From: an uncultured Clostridia bacterium
GTDB lineage: Bacteria; Bacillota; Clostridia; Christensenellales; Borkfalkiaceae
Assembly (NCBI GenBank): GCA_934271735.1
Contig: CAKQSB010000003.1
Coordinates: forward strand, 62,001 to 126,000
Direction of reading: 5' to 3'
Length of the DNA: 64,000 nucleotides
The notes under the pieces were generated by a model, which saw nothing but the letters and a program-made list of their open reading frames with translations, ran no database searches and was not told where the DNA came from. Each line of letters opens with the position of its first letter. Positions within the stretch are counted from its first letter, which is position 1. Position numbers and translations under genes: made by a program. Of the stretch, positions 18,331 to 26,445 are shown piece by piece.

Positions 18331-20771
18331 CAGTCGATAACCTCAATCGGCGCAAGCCTTAAAACAAGCGATTTTATTCCGACGCCCTTGAACGCCACGT
18401 CGGCAACGATTTCGCCGCCGTTCGTTTTTGTTGCGATAACGACGCCGTCTCCGAATTTTTTGTGTCTTACGTTCGTTCCCGTACGTATTTTTTCGAGATC
18501 GGAAGATTGTACTTTTTCGGTCGGTTTGGAAACACCCGCCGCGTTATATCCGCTTGCGTAAGAATTCTTCTTAAATCCGCCCGCGCTTCCGCTGTAATTT
18601 CCGCCGTAACTTCCGCCCGAACCGTTTTCGTAACTTCCCGAATATCCGTAATCGGATTTTTCGTTCTTATACGATTTTCCGCCGTAATTCCCGTAGTTTC
18701 CTCCGTTTCCGCGAGAATAATTACCCGAATATCCGTTCTTATCCGAATATCCGCCGTAACCTCCGCCATATCCTCCGCCGAAGGACGAACCGTCTCCGTA
18801 ACCGTTATATCTATTCTGCCCGTCGTAGGAAAAACGCTCTTCGCCGTATCTGCCGCCTTTGTTTTTCACAACGCCGAGTTTTTCCGAAAGCTCTTCAAGG
18901 AAAATCGAAGGTTCGGTCGCCCTTCTCGAGCCGTACAGGAATCTGCTCCGGGCGCGCGTTAAAAACAGCCTTTCTCTCGCTCTCGTTATCGCAACGTACA
19001 TAAGTCGGCGTTCCTCTTCCTCGGTATCTTCTTCCAGAGCCCTCTGCATCGGGAAAATTTCCGAGTCGAGTCCGCAGACGAATACGCATCTGTATTCGAG
19101 ACCTTTTACGGAGTGAATCGTCGCAAGCGTAACGAACTCGCCCTCGTTTATCTCGTCCGTGTCGGAACTTAACGTTATCGAATTAAGGTATTCCGACAAA
19201 GGAGATTCGGGATTAAGCCTTGCGAATTCCTCTACCGAGTTCAGAAATTCGTTTATATTCTTCTTTTTATCGTCGTTTTCGGAAGTATCTTCTTCGAAAC
19301 AACTCATAAAATCGGTTTTTGCAATGACTTCTTTTACGAGATCGAACAAAGGAAGAGTTTCTTTCGCGATAATAAGCTTGGAAATTATATCTCTGAACGA
19401 TCTGATTTTCGCTTTCGCGCCCGAATTGAGTTCAAGGTTGTCACAATCGAACACCCCGTCGAAAATCGACAAACCGTTAAGATCGGAATATCTGACGAGT
19501 TGTTCTATCGATTTATCGCCTATCCCTCGTTTGGGAACGTTTATCACCCTTAAAACGGCTTCGTTATCCAAGGGATTACACAAAATTCTGAGATATGCCG
19601 TTATATCCTTGATTTCTTTTCTTTCGAAGAAGCGGAAGCCGCCGTAAACCTTGCACGGGATTCCGTATTTCATAAATTCCTGCTCGTAAGAACGGGAGAG
19701 CGCGTTTATACGCATTAAAACGGCGAAATCGGAATATTTGTAACCTCTTTGCTGAACGAATGTTTTTATCTGCAAAGCCGTGTACTGAGCTTCTCCGGAT
19801 TCCTCGTCCGCAACAAACAATTCCGGCTTTACGCCCTCGTCGTTCTCAGTCCACAAAACCTTGTCTTTTCGCTTGGAGTTGTTGGCGATAATCGTGTTCG
19901 CAAAATCTAAAATACGCTTCGTCGAGCGGTAATTTCTTTCGAGTTTGTATGTCTTCGCGCCCTTGAAATCCTTTTCGAAATCGAGGATATTGTTAATATC
20001 CGCGCCGCGCCAGCCGTAAATACTCTGATCGTCGTCGCCTACGACGAAAAGATTACCGTGCGCGTAAGACAGGAGCTTGACTATGTTATACTGAACAAAG
20101 TTCGTATCCTGAAACTCGTCGACGTGTATGTAACGGAAACGCTTGGAAAGAGCGATTAAAACCTCTCTGTGTTCGGCAAGCAAATGATATGTTTTTATAA
20201 GCAAATCGTCGAAATCCATTGCGTTCGAACGGAAAAGTTCGGCGTTGTATTCGTCGATTATTTTAACGTAAGACGAAACGTCTCTCATTCTCGGATTTTC
20301 GCGTTCGAATTCTTCCGTGGACATATCTTTGTTCTTCAAAGCCGAAATAAGGTTCTTGGAATTTTTCATAAACTTATCCGGCTCTAACGCAAGACCTAAG
20401 ATAACTCTCTTTAAAACTTTCTCTTTGTCAGTTTCGGAATAAATTGAAAAATCCGTTTTATAATCAAGCTTTTCGGCATATTTTCTGAGAATTTTTACGC
20501 ACATCGAATGGATTGTGCAAACCCACATCTGCGATATGTCGCCGATAATCAGTTCAAGCCTTTGCTTCATTTCGTCCGCGGCTTTGTTCGTGAAAGTTAT
20601 CGCGAGAATATTATACGGATCGACGCCGAGATCTTCCGCCAAGTGTGCGATTCTGCTTGTCAAAACCCTTGTTTTTCCGCTCCCCGCACCCGCGATTACG
20701 AGAACCGCGCCTTCGGTGTCCATAACGGGTTTTATCTGTTCTTCGTTAAGTTTGTTAAGTATATCAAGCAT
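18330..20771 (-). CDS. pcrA: PcrA/UvrD-type DNA helicase with low-complexity insertion
   Basis: Superfamily 1 3'-5' helicase for repair and removal of RecA or stalled RNA polymerase. 813 residues against ~740 usual. Motifs: GAGSGKT (I), IHVDEFQDTN (II), GDDDQSIYGWRGA (III), LERNYRST (IV), TIHSVKGLEY (V) and YVAITRARERLFLT (VI). Residues ~636-745 are a Gly/Tyr/Ser/Asn-rich stretch absent from typical PcrA. The C-terminal ~45 residues (VRHKKFGDGVVIA) are the conserved Tudor-like RNA polymerase contact domain. The gene heads the pcrA-ligA operon. Confidence 0.95.
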   Translation of the reverse strand: MLDILNKLNEEQIKPVMDTEGAVLVIAGAGSGKTRVLTSRIAHLAEDLGVDPYNILAITFTNKAADEMKQRLELIIGDISQMWVCTIHSMCVKILRKYAEKLDYKTDFSIYSETDKEKVLKRVILGLALEPDKFMKNSKNLISALKNKDMSTEEFERENPRMRDVSSYVKIIDEYNAELFRSNAMDFDDLLIKTYHLLAEHREVLIALSKRFRYIHVDEFQDTNFVQYNIVKLLSYAHGNLFVVGDDDQSIYGWRGADINNILDFEKDFKGAKTYKLERNYRSTKRILDFANTIIANNSKRKDKVLWTENDEGVKPELFVADEESGEAQYTALQIKTFVQQRGYKYSDFAVLMRINALSRSYEQEFMKYGIPCKVYGGFRFFERKEIKDITAYLRILCNPLDNEAVLRVINVPKRGIGDKSIEQLVRYSDLNGLSIFDGVFDCDNLELNSGAKAKIRSFRDIISKLIIAKETLPLFDLVKEVIAKTDFMSCFEEDTSENDDKKKNINEFLNSVEEFARLNPESPLSEYLNSITLSSDTDEINEGEFVTLATIHSVKGLEYRCVFVCGLDSEIFPMQRALEEDTEEEERRLMYVAITRARERLFLTRARSRFLYGSRRATEPSIFLEELSEKLGVVKNKGGRYGEERFSYDGQNRYNGYGDGSSFGGGYGGGYGGYSDKNGYSGNYSRGNGGNYGNYGGKSYKNEKSDYGYSGSYENGSGGSYGGNYSGSAGGFKKNSYASGYNAAGVSKPTEKVQSSDLEKIRTGTNVRHKKFGDGVVIATKTNGGEIVADVAFKGVGIKSLVLRLAPIEVID
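18536..18865 (-). repeat. Gly/Tyr/Ser/Asn-rich low-complexity segment in PcrA
   Basis: About 110 codons encode short units such as GGGYGGGYGGY, GGNYGNYGGK and GYSGSYENGSGGSYGG. The reading frame remains open and the conserved C-terminal domain continues after it, so it is a coding insertion and not a frameshift. The composition resembles prion-like disordered regions. Confidence 0.85.
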
Positions 20772-20810
20772 AATATTCTCTCCGACTGCGTTTAGCCGCA
20801 GTTAAGTTTA

Positions 20811-20839
20811 ATTTTACCACGAAAGGACATTTTTTTCAA
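20811..20839 (-). promoter_or_regulatory. Sigma-A promoter of pcrA-ligA
   Basis: Minus strand -35 TTGAAA (20839-20834), 17-base spacer, -10 TAAAAT (20816-20811). A small ACTGCG/CGCAGT hairpin lies in the leader just before the GGAGAG SD. Confidence 0.65.
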
Positions 20840-20871
20840 GCTATTTAATTACGTTGCAGAAAATATATAAA

Positions 20872-20897
20872 ATAAAAAAGCTTTCGTTTCCGAAAGC
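20872..20897 (-). terminator. Intrinsic terminator of spoVAC
   Basis: Perfect 7-base stem GCTTTCG/CGAAAGC with a GAAA loop on the minus strand, followed by TTTTTTATTTT. It lies 19 bases after the spoVAC stop. Confidence 0.9.
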
Positions 20898-20916
20898 CGT
20901 TTTCTTTCCGATAAAG

Positions 20917-21378
20917 TCAAACGAGAATACCGAGCGAATAAAGTATAAAATAAACAATACCGACCGAAACGCTCCCTATTATACCGAAAACGATGATAGG
21001 ACCTGCAACGACGAACATTTTCGCCGCCAAGCCGTAAATATAACCCTCGGTTTTAAATTCCATTGCGGGCGAAACGACGGAATTCGCGAAACCCGTTATC
21101 GGAACGATCGAGCCGCCTCCCGCGTATTTTCCTATCCTGTCGTAAACGCCGAAACCGGTTAAAAGCGCGCCGAGAAAAATAAGAACGATTGACGTTGTTC
21201 CCGCAAGTTCATCGCCGTATAACCCGAAAGAAAATTCGAGTAAAAAGCGGATAAACTGCCCTATAACGCAAATTGTTCCGCCGACCAAAAAAGCGCGAAA
21301 TAAACTGCGTTTTTCGTTAGTTTTCGGAGAAATCGAAGAAACGTAATTCAAATAATTTTCGTTATAAAATTCCTTCAT
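20917..21378 (-). CDS. spoVAC: Stage V sporulation protein AC
   Basis: Membrane channel component for Ca-dipicolinate movement during sporulation and germination; in Bacillus it has mechanosensitive properties. 153 residues, several membrane helices, and the family block GGGSIVPITGFANSVVSPAMEFKTEG. It stands alone: spoVAD and spoVAE, which usually follow it, are not here. A sporulation-type promoter and a terminator frame it as a single-gene unit. SD AAAGGAG precedes the ATG. Confidence 0.92.
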   Translation of the reverse strand: MKEFYNENYLNYVSSISPKTNEKRSLFRAFLVGGTICVIGQFIRFLLEFSFGLYGDELAGTTSIVLIFLGALLTGFGVYDRIGKYAGGGSIVPITGFANSVVSPAMEFKTEGYIYGLAAKMFVVAGPIIVFGIIGSVSVGIVYFILYSLGILV

Positions 21379-21483
21379 CGTTTCTGCTCCTTTCCTTAGG
21401 TTTTTTAAATATACATTCCTCGCGGTCGCGAATGGTTTTCCACGGCTCGCATTTTTTAATGTTTTCGCATTTACTCATACGAT

Positions 21484-21513
21484 TTGTATGTACACTTTCG
21501 AAAAAATTATACA
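21484..21513 (-). promoter_or_regulatory. Possible sporulation-sigma promoter of spoVAC
   Basis: Minus strand TGTATA (21513-21508), 17-base spacer, CATACAA (21490-21484). This resembles the sigma-G type (GMATR and CATNMTA with ~18 spacing) with one mismatch in each box. No sigma-A promoter is obvious between the terminator at 21513-21553 and spoVAC. Forespore expression would fit the gene. Confidence 0.35.
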
Positions 21514-21553
21514 AAAAAGACGCAACTCCGAAACGGGAATCGCGTCTTTTTTT
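21513..21553 (-). terminator. Intrinsic terminator of the 59-residue gene (works on either strand)
   Basis: AAAAAAGACGC and GCGTCTTTTTT form a long stem with an 18-base loop. There are T runs on both strands. On the minus strand it begins 24 bases after the stop of the small gene. Confidence 0.85.
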
Positions 21554-21576
21554 CTCGTATGAAATCTCATTTTATC

Positions 21577-21756
21577 TCAGTTGGACTGAGATTCGTACAT
21601 AAAAATATCGAAAGAATTCTTTTTAAGTTTTTTGCCGAAAAGCTCTTTCGCTTTGTTCAACGCCTCGGCGATACATTCCGCAAAAACGTTTACTCTGACA
21701 ACTCTTTCTTTTTTTTCTCTGTCAAGTTTCTGAATACAATAAATTCTGTACTGCAT
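21577..21756 (-). CDS. Orphan 59-residue protein of unknown function
   Basis: A small gene with every sign of being real: a consensus promoter, an AAGGAGA SD 6 bases before the ATG, an uninterrupted frame and an intrinsic terminator. The product starts MQYRIYCIQKLDREKKERVV and ends SFDIFMYESQSN. It is basic, has two Cys and no membrane segment. The pattern (two strands, an amphipathic helix FAECIAEALNKAKELFGKKL, a last strand) suggests a compact beta-beta-alpha-beta fold. I do not recognise it. It is a single-gene unit between spoVAC and a dipeptidase. Confidence 0.75.
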   Translation of the reverse strand: MQYRIYCIQKLDREKKERVVRVNVFAECIAEALNKAKELFGKKLKKNSFDIFMYESQSN

Positions 21757-21789
21757 AGTTATATCTCCTTATGCCGTATTTTCGCTCTG

Positions 21790-21818
21790 ATTTTAGCACT
21801 AAACTCAAAAACTGTCAA
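21790..21818 (-). promoter_or_regulatory. Near-consensus sigma-A promoter of the 59-residue gene
   Basis: Minus strand -35 TTGACA (21818-21813), 17-base spacer, -10 TAAAAT (21795-21790). The -35 lies inside the last codons of the upstream dipeptidase gene. This is one of the strongest promoters in the window. Confidence 0.75.
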
Positions 21819-22599
21819 GACAAAAGTGTCTTCTTTTTATTTTTTCGGTGAAATTTAAAAGATTATTACATAGAATTTTGTCGATACTCCCGTTGTCATA
21901 ACCGAGTTTAAAAAGCTCTTTTCTTGTAATCCGATACAATTTTTCGTAGCTCAAAGCGTCTTCCGCGTAATTTTCACAACCGTAAAAATCTGTTCCGACG
22001 GCAAGATTATCCGCGCCGAATTTTTGAACAAAGTAATCGATTTGCCTTATAAAATCTGAGATTTTGCATTGTTTTACGTCTGTCATAAATCGCGGATAGC
22101 ATGTCACTCCGACAAGCCCGCCTCTATCGACAATCTCTTTAAGCTGCCAATCGTGAAGATTTCTTTTGTGTTTGAAAACCGCATTAAAACAAGTATGCGA
22201 GTCCACAACCGTTTCCGCATTATCGATAATGTCTTTAAACCCACCCTCGGAGATATGCGCGCAATCGACGGCTATACTATGCTTGTTCAGTTTTTTGATA
22301 AGTTCTTTCCCTTCTTGTTTAAGTCTGTTTTGAAAATCGCATCCGTAACCCAACCTGTTTTCTCCGTTCCAGGTTAAACCGACGTAAATCGGTTTTAGCG
22401 AAATAAGCTTATCGACGTTCAGATCTTCGTAACCGACATCTTCAAAAGCAAGAAGTCTCGCCTTAGTCGCGATTTTAACTGCTTCGTTAAAATCTCTTTT
22501 ACCTCTGAAAACTGCTGTGATTATATTGTTTTTTAAATAATTTTCCGTAAGCTCCCCGCCTACCGCCGTTAAAATATCGTTATGAAAATCGGAAAACAA
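21805..22599 (-). CDS. M19-type membrane dipeptidase family protein, TTG start
   Basis: Zinc dipeptidase of the renal dipeptidase family that cleaves small peptides including D-amino-acid dipeptides. 264 residues, shorter than the usual 310-370. Ligand motifs: SDFHND near the N-terminus, LTWNGENRLGYG, DCAHISEGG, DSHTCFNAVF and VGTDFYG. The start is TTG at 22599-22597 and codes for the residue just before FSDFHND. The only SD-like bases (GGGGG) lie in the 3' arm of the preceding terminator, so expression may depend on read-through from ppiB. Confidence 0.85.
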   Translation of the reverse strand: MFSDFHNDILTAVGGELTENYLKNNIITAVFRGKRDFNEAVKIATKARLLAFEDVGYEDLNVDKLISLKPIYVGLTWNGENRLGYGCDFQNRLKQEGKELIKKLNKHSIAVDCAHISEGGFKDIIDNAETVVDSHTCFNAVFKHKRNLHDWQLKEIVDRGGLVGVTCYPRFMTDVKQCKISDFIRQIDYFVQKFGADNLAVGTDFYGCENYAEDALSYEKLYRITRKELFKLGYDNGSIDKILCNNLLNFTEKIKRRHFCLDSF

Positions 22600-22600
22600 T

Positions 22601-22634
22601 AAAAAATCCCCCGAGGCATTATATGCTCCGAGGG
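22601..22634 (-). terminator. Intrinsic terminator of ppiB
   Basis: Minus strand CCCTCGGAGC pairs with GCCTCGGGGG (including G-U pairs) and is followed by ATTTTTTATTG. The last bases of the U-tract run directly into the TTG start of the dipeptidase. Confidence 0.8.
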
Positions 22635-22656
22635 AAGTTTTCGTGTTCAGTTAAAA

Positions 22657-23178
22657 TCAATAATGTTCGGGTTCTTCGTATTCGACGCCGTTCGTATCGA
22701 CCGTAACCGACTTTATAACCTGATCGCGAAGCGGTTTATCGTTATAATCGACGTTTACTTCAGCGATTTTATCTATAACGTCCATTCCGTCGATAACCTG
22801 ACCGAACGCGGCGTACTGCCCGTCGAGATGCGGAGCGTCGGCGTGCATAATGAAAAACTGCGAACCCGCGCTGTTCGGCATCATGGAACGAGCCATAGAG
22901 ATAACCCCCCTCTTGTGTTTAAGATCGTTCTTAAATCCGTTTTTAGAGAATTCTCCTCTGATCGTGTAGCCCGGACCGCCCGTGCCGTTTCCTTTGGGAT
23001 CTCCGCCCTGAATCATAAAGCCCTCGATAACGCGGTGGAAACACAAACCGTTATAAAAGCCCTTTTTAACAAGAGAAATGAAGTTGTTTACGGTATTCGG
23101 CGCAATTTCAGGATAAAGTTCGACGTAAAATACGTCTCCGTCTTTCATTTCGAAAGTTACGATAGGATTGTTATTCAT
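22657..23178 (-). CDS. ppiB: Cyclophilin-type peptidyl-prolyl isomerase
   Basis: Cytoplasmic prolyl isomerase, 173 residues with no signal peptide. Cyclophilin core: NFISLVKKGFYNGLCFHRVI, GFMIQGGDPKGNGTGGPGY with the catalytic Arg in FHRVI, SMARSMMPNSAGSQFFI and the active-site HLDGQYAAFGQV (the position often Trp is Tyr or Phe here). It follows comEB by 27 bases in the same direction. Confidence 0.93.
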   Translation of the reverse strand: MNNNPIVTFEMKDGDVFYVELYPEIAPNTVNNFISLVKKGFYNGLCFHRVIEGFMIQGGDPKGNGTGGPGYTIRGEFSKNGFKNDLKHKRGVISMARSMMPNSAGSQFFIMHADAPHLDGQYAAFGQVIDGMDVIDKIAEVNVDYNDKPLRDQVIKSVTVDTNGVEYEEPEHY

Positions 23179-23205
23179 AATATATAGTCTCCTTATAATC
23201 TTCTT

Positions 23206-23652
23206 TTAATCCATCTGCTCGATAATTATTCCCGCTTCATCGAATAATTTAAGCGAAAACTCGTCCGGATAGCCGTATTTGTAAACAACTCTCTTTATCC
23301 CCGCGTTAATAATCATTTTGCAGCAGATCACGCAAGGCTGATGCGTACAATAAAGCGTGCCGCCTTCCACGGAAATTCCGAGTTTCGCCGCCTGCGCGAT
23401 AGCGTTTTGCTCGGCGTGAACGGCATAGCAAAGCTCGAGTTTCGTTCCGCTCGGAACGTTCAGTTCTCTTCTTAAGCATTTACCCCTGCTTTTGCAGCTT
23501 TCTATCCCGCTCGGCGCGCCGTTATAACCCGTCGTCATAATGCGCTTGTCCTTAACGATAACCGCGCCTACCTGTCTGTTTTCCTGATAACAGCTCGACC
23601 AGCTCGCGACAAGTTCCGCAAGTTCAATAAATCTTTTATCCCATTTATCCAT
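23206..23652 (-). CDS. comEB: Deoxycytidylate deaminase (ComEB-like)
   Basis: Zinc enzyme that converts dCMP to dUMP for dTTP synthesis. The cytidine-deaminase zinc site is complete: HAEQNAIAQAA and THQPCVICC. Family openings KWDKRFIELAELVASWS and RQVGAVIV are present. The start MDKWDKRF is preferred over an in-frame upstream start because a GAGGTG SD lies 8 bases upstream, and the longer form would overlap the promoter. This gives 148 residues. Confidence 0.9.
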   Translation of the reverse strand: MDKWDKRFIELAELVASWSSCYQENRQVGAVIVKDKRIMTTGYNGAPSGIESCKSRGKCLRRELNVPSGTKLELCYAVHAEQNAIAQAAKLGISVEGGTLYCTHQPCVICCKMIINAGIKRVVYKYGYPDEFSLKLFDEAGIIIEQMD

Positions 23653-23693
23653 TATCCGCACCTCGCTTTGTTTCGGCGTAAACTTATAAGCAT

Positions 23694-23722
23694 ATTTTAA
23701 CACATTAAGGCGAATCTTGCAA
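23694..23722 (-). promoter_or_regulatory. Sigma-A promoter of comEB-ppiB
   Basis: Minus strand -35 TTGCAA (23722-23717), 17-base spacer, -10 TAAAAT (23699-23694). It is divergent from the groE promoter. Confidence 0.65.
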
Positions 23723-23791
23723 TAAATTTAAGGTATACGCGATAAAATTTTGATTTTAACGAAAAATTTTGAAATATCTGCCCGTAAACTA

Positions 23792-23819
23792 TTGACAAAT
23801 AAAAAAGACGGGGTATAAT
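23792..23819 (+). promoter_or_regulatory. Sigma-A promoter of groESL
   Basis: Exact consensus -35 TTGACA and -10 TATAAT separated by 16 bases, immediately upstream of the CIRCE operator. Confidence 0.9.
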
Positions 23820-23823
23820 ATTA

Positions 23824-23850
23824 TTAGCACTCTAAGAAAGCGAGTGCTAA
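23824..23850 (+). promoter_or_regulatory. CIRCE operator (HrcA binding site)
   Basis: Perfect consensus: TTAGCACTC, nine bases, GAGTGCTAA. It covers the predicted transcription start of groESL. HrcA itself is not in this window but should exist in the genome. Confidence 0.97.
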
Positions 23851-23879
23851 CAGATGTAAAAAACATACGGAGGTATAAT

Positions 23880-24164
23880 ATGAAAATACAACCACTTGCC
23901 GACTATATCTTAGTCGAAACAAAGGAAAAAACCGAAACGACGAAGAGCGGATTTTTTCTCCCCTCTGCGTCTGCGGATAAATATGTAACGGCAAAAGCCG
24001 TCGCCGTCGGAAAAGGCGGTTCGGCTTTCGGTCAGCCCGTCGCTATGGAAGTTAAAGCAGGCGACACTATACTCTATCCCGTAAACGCCGCGATTATCGC
24101 GAAAGTTGACGGCGAAGAAGTAACTTTGATTCGTCAGTCCGACGTACTGGCGATTGTCGGATAA
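23880..24164 (+). CDS. groES: Co-chaperonin GroES
   Basis: The heptameric lid of the GroEL chaperonin, 94 residues. It begins MKIQPLADYILVETKEKTET, has the mobile loop region TTKSGFFLP and ends SDVLAIVG. The ATG at 23880 is chosen because of the GGAGGTATAAT SD and the position after CIRCE; an in-frame upstream start would fall inside the leader. The central segment lacks the usual KPQ-AEVVAVG wording but has KYVTAKAVAVGKGG in its place. Confidence 0.95.
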   Translation: MKIQPLADYILVETKEKTETTKSGFFLPSASADKYVTAKAVAVGKGGSAFGQPVAMEVKAGDTILYPVNAAIIAKVDGEEVTLIRQSDVLAIVG

Positions 24165-24181
24165 AAAGGAGGTAATTTATT

Positions 24182-25813
24182 ATGGCTAAACAGATTAAAT
24201 ACGGCGAAGAAGCGAGAAAAGCTCTCGAAGCGGGCGTAAATACGCTTGCCGATACGGTTAAAATAACTCTCGGACCTAAGGGAAGAAACGTAGTCCTCGA
24301 TAAAAAGTACGGCGCGCCGCTCATCACAAACGACGGCGTTACGATCGCTAAAGAAATCGAACTTAAAGATCCGTTTGAAAATATGGGCGCACAGCTCGTT
24401 AAAGAGGTTTCCACCAAGACCAACGACGTTGCGGGCGACGGTACTACTACCGCAGTCGTTCTCGCTCAGGCAATGATTAACGAAGGACTTAAAAACCTTG
24501 CCGCGGGCGCAAACCCGATCGTTTTGAAAAAAGGTATTTCCAAAGCCGTGGACGTTGCCGTCGAACAGCTTAAAAATATCAGCAAACCCGTAGAATCCAA
24601 GAATTCCATAGCTCAGGTAGCTTCTATCTCCGCGGGAGACGAGACCATCGGCGAACTTATTTCCGAAGCAATGGAAAAAGTAGGTAAAGACGGCGTTATA
24701 ACCATTCAGGAAAGCAAGACTATGAAAACCGAGCTTACCACCGTCGACGGTATGAGTTTTGACAGAGGTTACGCTTCCGCTTATATGGTTACCGATACCG
24801 ATAAAATGATTGCCGTTTACGATAACCCGCTTATCCTTATAACCGACAAGAAAATCTCCTCTATTCAGGAAATTCTCCCCGTTATCGAACCTATCGCTCA
24901 ACAGGGTCAGAAACTTATGATTATCGCCGAGGACGTTGAAGGCGACGCTCTCGCGGCGCTCGTCGTAAACAAGCTCAAAGGCGTGTTCAACTGCGTTGCC
25001 GTTAAAGCTCCCGGCTTCGGCGACAGAAGAAAGGCTATGCTCGAAGATATCGCTATTTTAACGGGCGGCAAAGTCATTTCTTCCGAACTCGGTCTCGAAT
25101 TCAAGGACGTAACGCCCGATATGCTCGGCAGAGCCGGACAAATTAAGGTCGACAAAGAGAACACCGTTATTATCGACGGCGCGGGCGACAGAGACGAAAT
25201 CAAGGCAAGAATTCAGTCCATCAAAGCGCAGATTGCCGAAACCACTTCCGATTACGACAAAGAAAAACTTCAGGAAAGACTTGCAAAACTTGCGGGCGGC
25301 GTAGCCGTTATCAACGTAGGCGCGGCAACCGAAGTTGAAATGAAAGAAAAGAAACTCCGTATCGAGGACGCTTTGGCGGCGACGAGAGCCGCAGTCGAAG
25401 AAGGTATCGTTCCGGGCGGCGGAACTGCTCTTCTCTCCGCTATTCCTGCGGTTAAAGCTCTTGTAAAGAAGCTCGGCGGCGACGAAAAGACGGGTGCGGA
25501 AATTATCTTAAGAGCCATCGAAGCTCCTATAAGACAGATCGCAAAGAATGCAGGTCTCGACGGTTCGGTTATCCTTAACAACATTCTTCGTTCCAAAAAA
25601 CCGAATTACGGTTTCGACGCGTACAAGAATACTTACGTCGATATGGTAGAACAAGGTATTATCGACCCGACGAAGGTTACGAGATCGGCTCTTCTGAACG
25701 CGGCTTCGATCGCTTCCACTCTTCTCACCACGGAAAGCATCGTTACCGATATTCCCGAACCCGTTCCTCCGATGCCTCAGGGCGGCGCAGGCGGTATGGG
25801 CGGAATGTACTGA
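24182..25813 (+). CDS. groEL: Chaperonin GroEL
   Basis: 60-kDa chaperonin, 543 residues. ATP-binding segments LGPKGRNVVLDKKYG and NDVAGDGTTTAVVLAQ, and the apical and equatorial blocks, are intact. The tail has the Gly-Met repeat (GGAGGMGGMY). It follows groES by 17 bases with an AAGGAGG SD and is controlled by CIRCE. Confidence 0.98.
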   Translation: MAKQIKYGEEARKALEAGVNTLADTVKITLGPKGRNVVLDKKYGAPLITNDGVTIAKEIELKDPFENMGAQLVKEVSTKTNDVAGDGTTTAVVLAQAMINEGLKNLAAGANPIVLKKGISKAVDVAVEQLKNISKPVESKNSIAQVASISAGDETIGELISEAMEKVGKDGVITIQESKTMKTELTTVDGMSFDRGYASAYMVTDTDKMIAVYDNPLILITDKKISSIQEILPVIEPIAQQGQKLMIIAEDVEGDALAALVVNKLKGVFNCVAVKAPGFGDRRKAMLEDIAILTGGKVISSELGLEFKDVTPDMLGRAGQIKVDKENTVIIDGAGDRDEIKARIQSIKAQIAETTSDYDKEKLQERLAKLAGGVAVINVGAATEVEMKEKKLRIEDALAATRAAVEEGIVPGGGTALLSAIPAVKALVKKLGGDEKTGAEIILRAIEAPIRQIAKNAGLDGSVILNNILRSKKPNYGFDAYKNTYVDMVEQGIIDPTKVTRSALLNAASIASTLLTTESIVTDIPEPVPPMPQGGAGGMGGMY

Positions 25814-25863
25814 GCCGATAACACCCGGTAAGCTAAAACGCTTAAAACAAATAAAGCAGCACG

Positions 25864-25899
25864 AAAAAAGGAGCTCTTCTTCCGAAGAACTCCTTTTTT
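25864..25899. terminator. Bidirectional terminator between groEL and the nitroreductase gene
   Basis: AAAAAAGGAG and CTCCTTTTTT arms with inner TCTTC/GAAGA pairing. T runs exist on both strands. It serves the convergent genes groEL (plus) and nitroreductase (minus). Confidence 0.9.
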
Positions 25900-25906
25900 A
25901 TAATGG

Positions 25907-26425
25907 TTAAATTTTATAAATATAGTTTTCTTTTCTCGGCTTCGGGGTCGGTGCTTCGCCGTCGAAATAACCGAGCGCGACGTGACCTACGCCTACATAA
26001 TCGTCCGTTAAACCGAGCGATTTCAAAAGGTTTTTACCGAAATCGGTTTCGAGTTCTTCCTTTGCTCTGTGAACCCAGCAAGAACCAACGCCGAGCGCCC
26101 ACGCCGCGTCAAGCATATTCGCGATTACGCTCGCGCCGTCGTAAACGGACAAATCGTATTTTTCGACCGCGACAAGAATAACCACGGGCGCGCCGTAGAA
26201 AGGATCAACCCCTTCTCTGCCCATAATTTTCGCGTTCAATGCGGCAAGCTCGTCTCTTACCTTTTTGTCCTTTATGGCGATTATAACGGGTTTCTGCATT
26301 CCCTTTGCCGTAGGAGCGTAAGTTCCGACTTTTAAAATCGTGTCCAGAACGTCTTCCGGAATGGGGTTACCGTTGAAATTTCTTACGCTTCTTCTCGTAA
26401 GCAACGTTTCTATTGCGTCTTTCAT
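25907..26425 (-). CDS. Nitroreductase family protein
   Basis: FMN-dependent oxidoreductase of the nitroreductase fold, 172 residues. It starts KDAIETLLTRRSVRNFNG, has YAPTAKGMQKP and the later CWVHRAKEE and VGHVALGYFDGEAP. Physiological substrate unknown. It lies 20 bases after the exporter gene and may be transcribed with it. Confidence 0.88.
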   Translation of the reverse strand: MKDAIETLLTRRSVRNFNGNPIPEDVLDTILKVGTYAPTAKGMQKPVIIAIKDKKVRDELAALNAKIMGREGVDPFYGAPVVILVAVEKYDLSVYDGASVIANMLDAAWALGVGSCWVHRAKEELETDFGKNLLKSLGLTDDYVGVGHVALGYFDGEAPTPKPRKENYIYKI

Positions 26426-26445
26426 ATAAAAACCTCCGAAAAATT

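Noticed and set aside
21362..21478. A 38-codon minus-strand frame (MSKCENIKKCEPWKTI...) with several Cys, between the terminator and spoVAC
   Set aside because: No SD before its ATG. If the CATACAA promoter is right, transcription would start at or after the ATG. Its end overlaps the spoVAC start. More likely leader.
23653..23703. Longer N-terminus for the dCMP deaminase (MLKYAYKFTPKQ...)
   Set aside because: It would start at the -10 of the promoter and lacks an SD; the shorter start has both a good SD and the family N-terminus.
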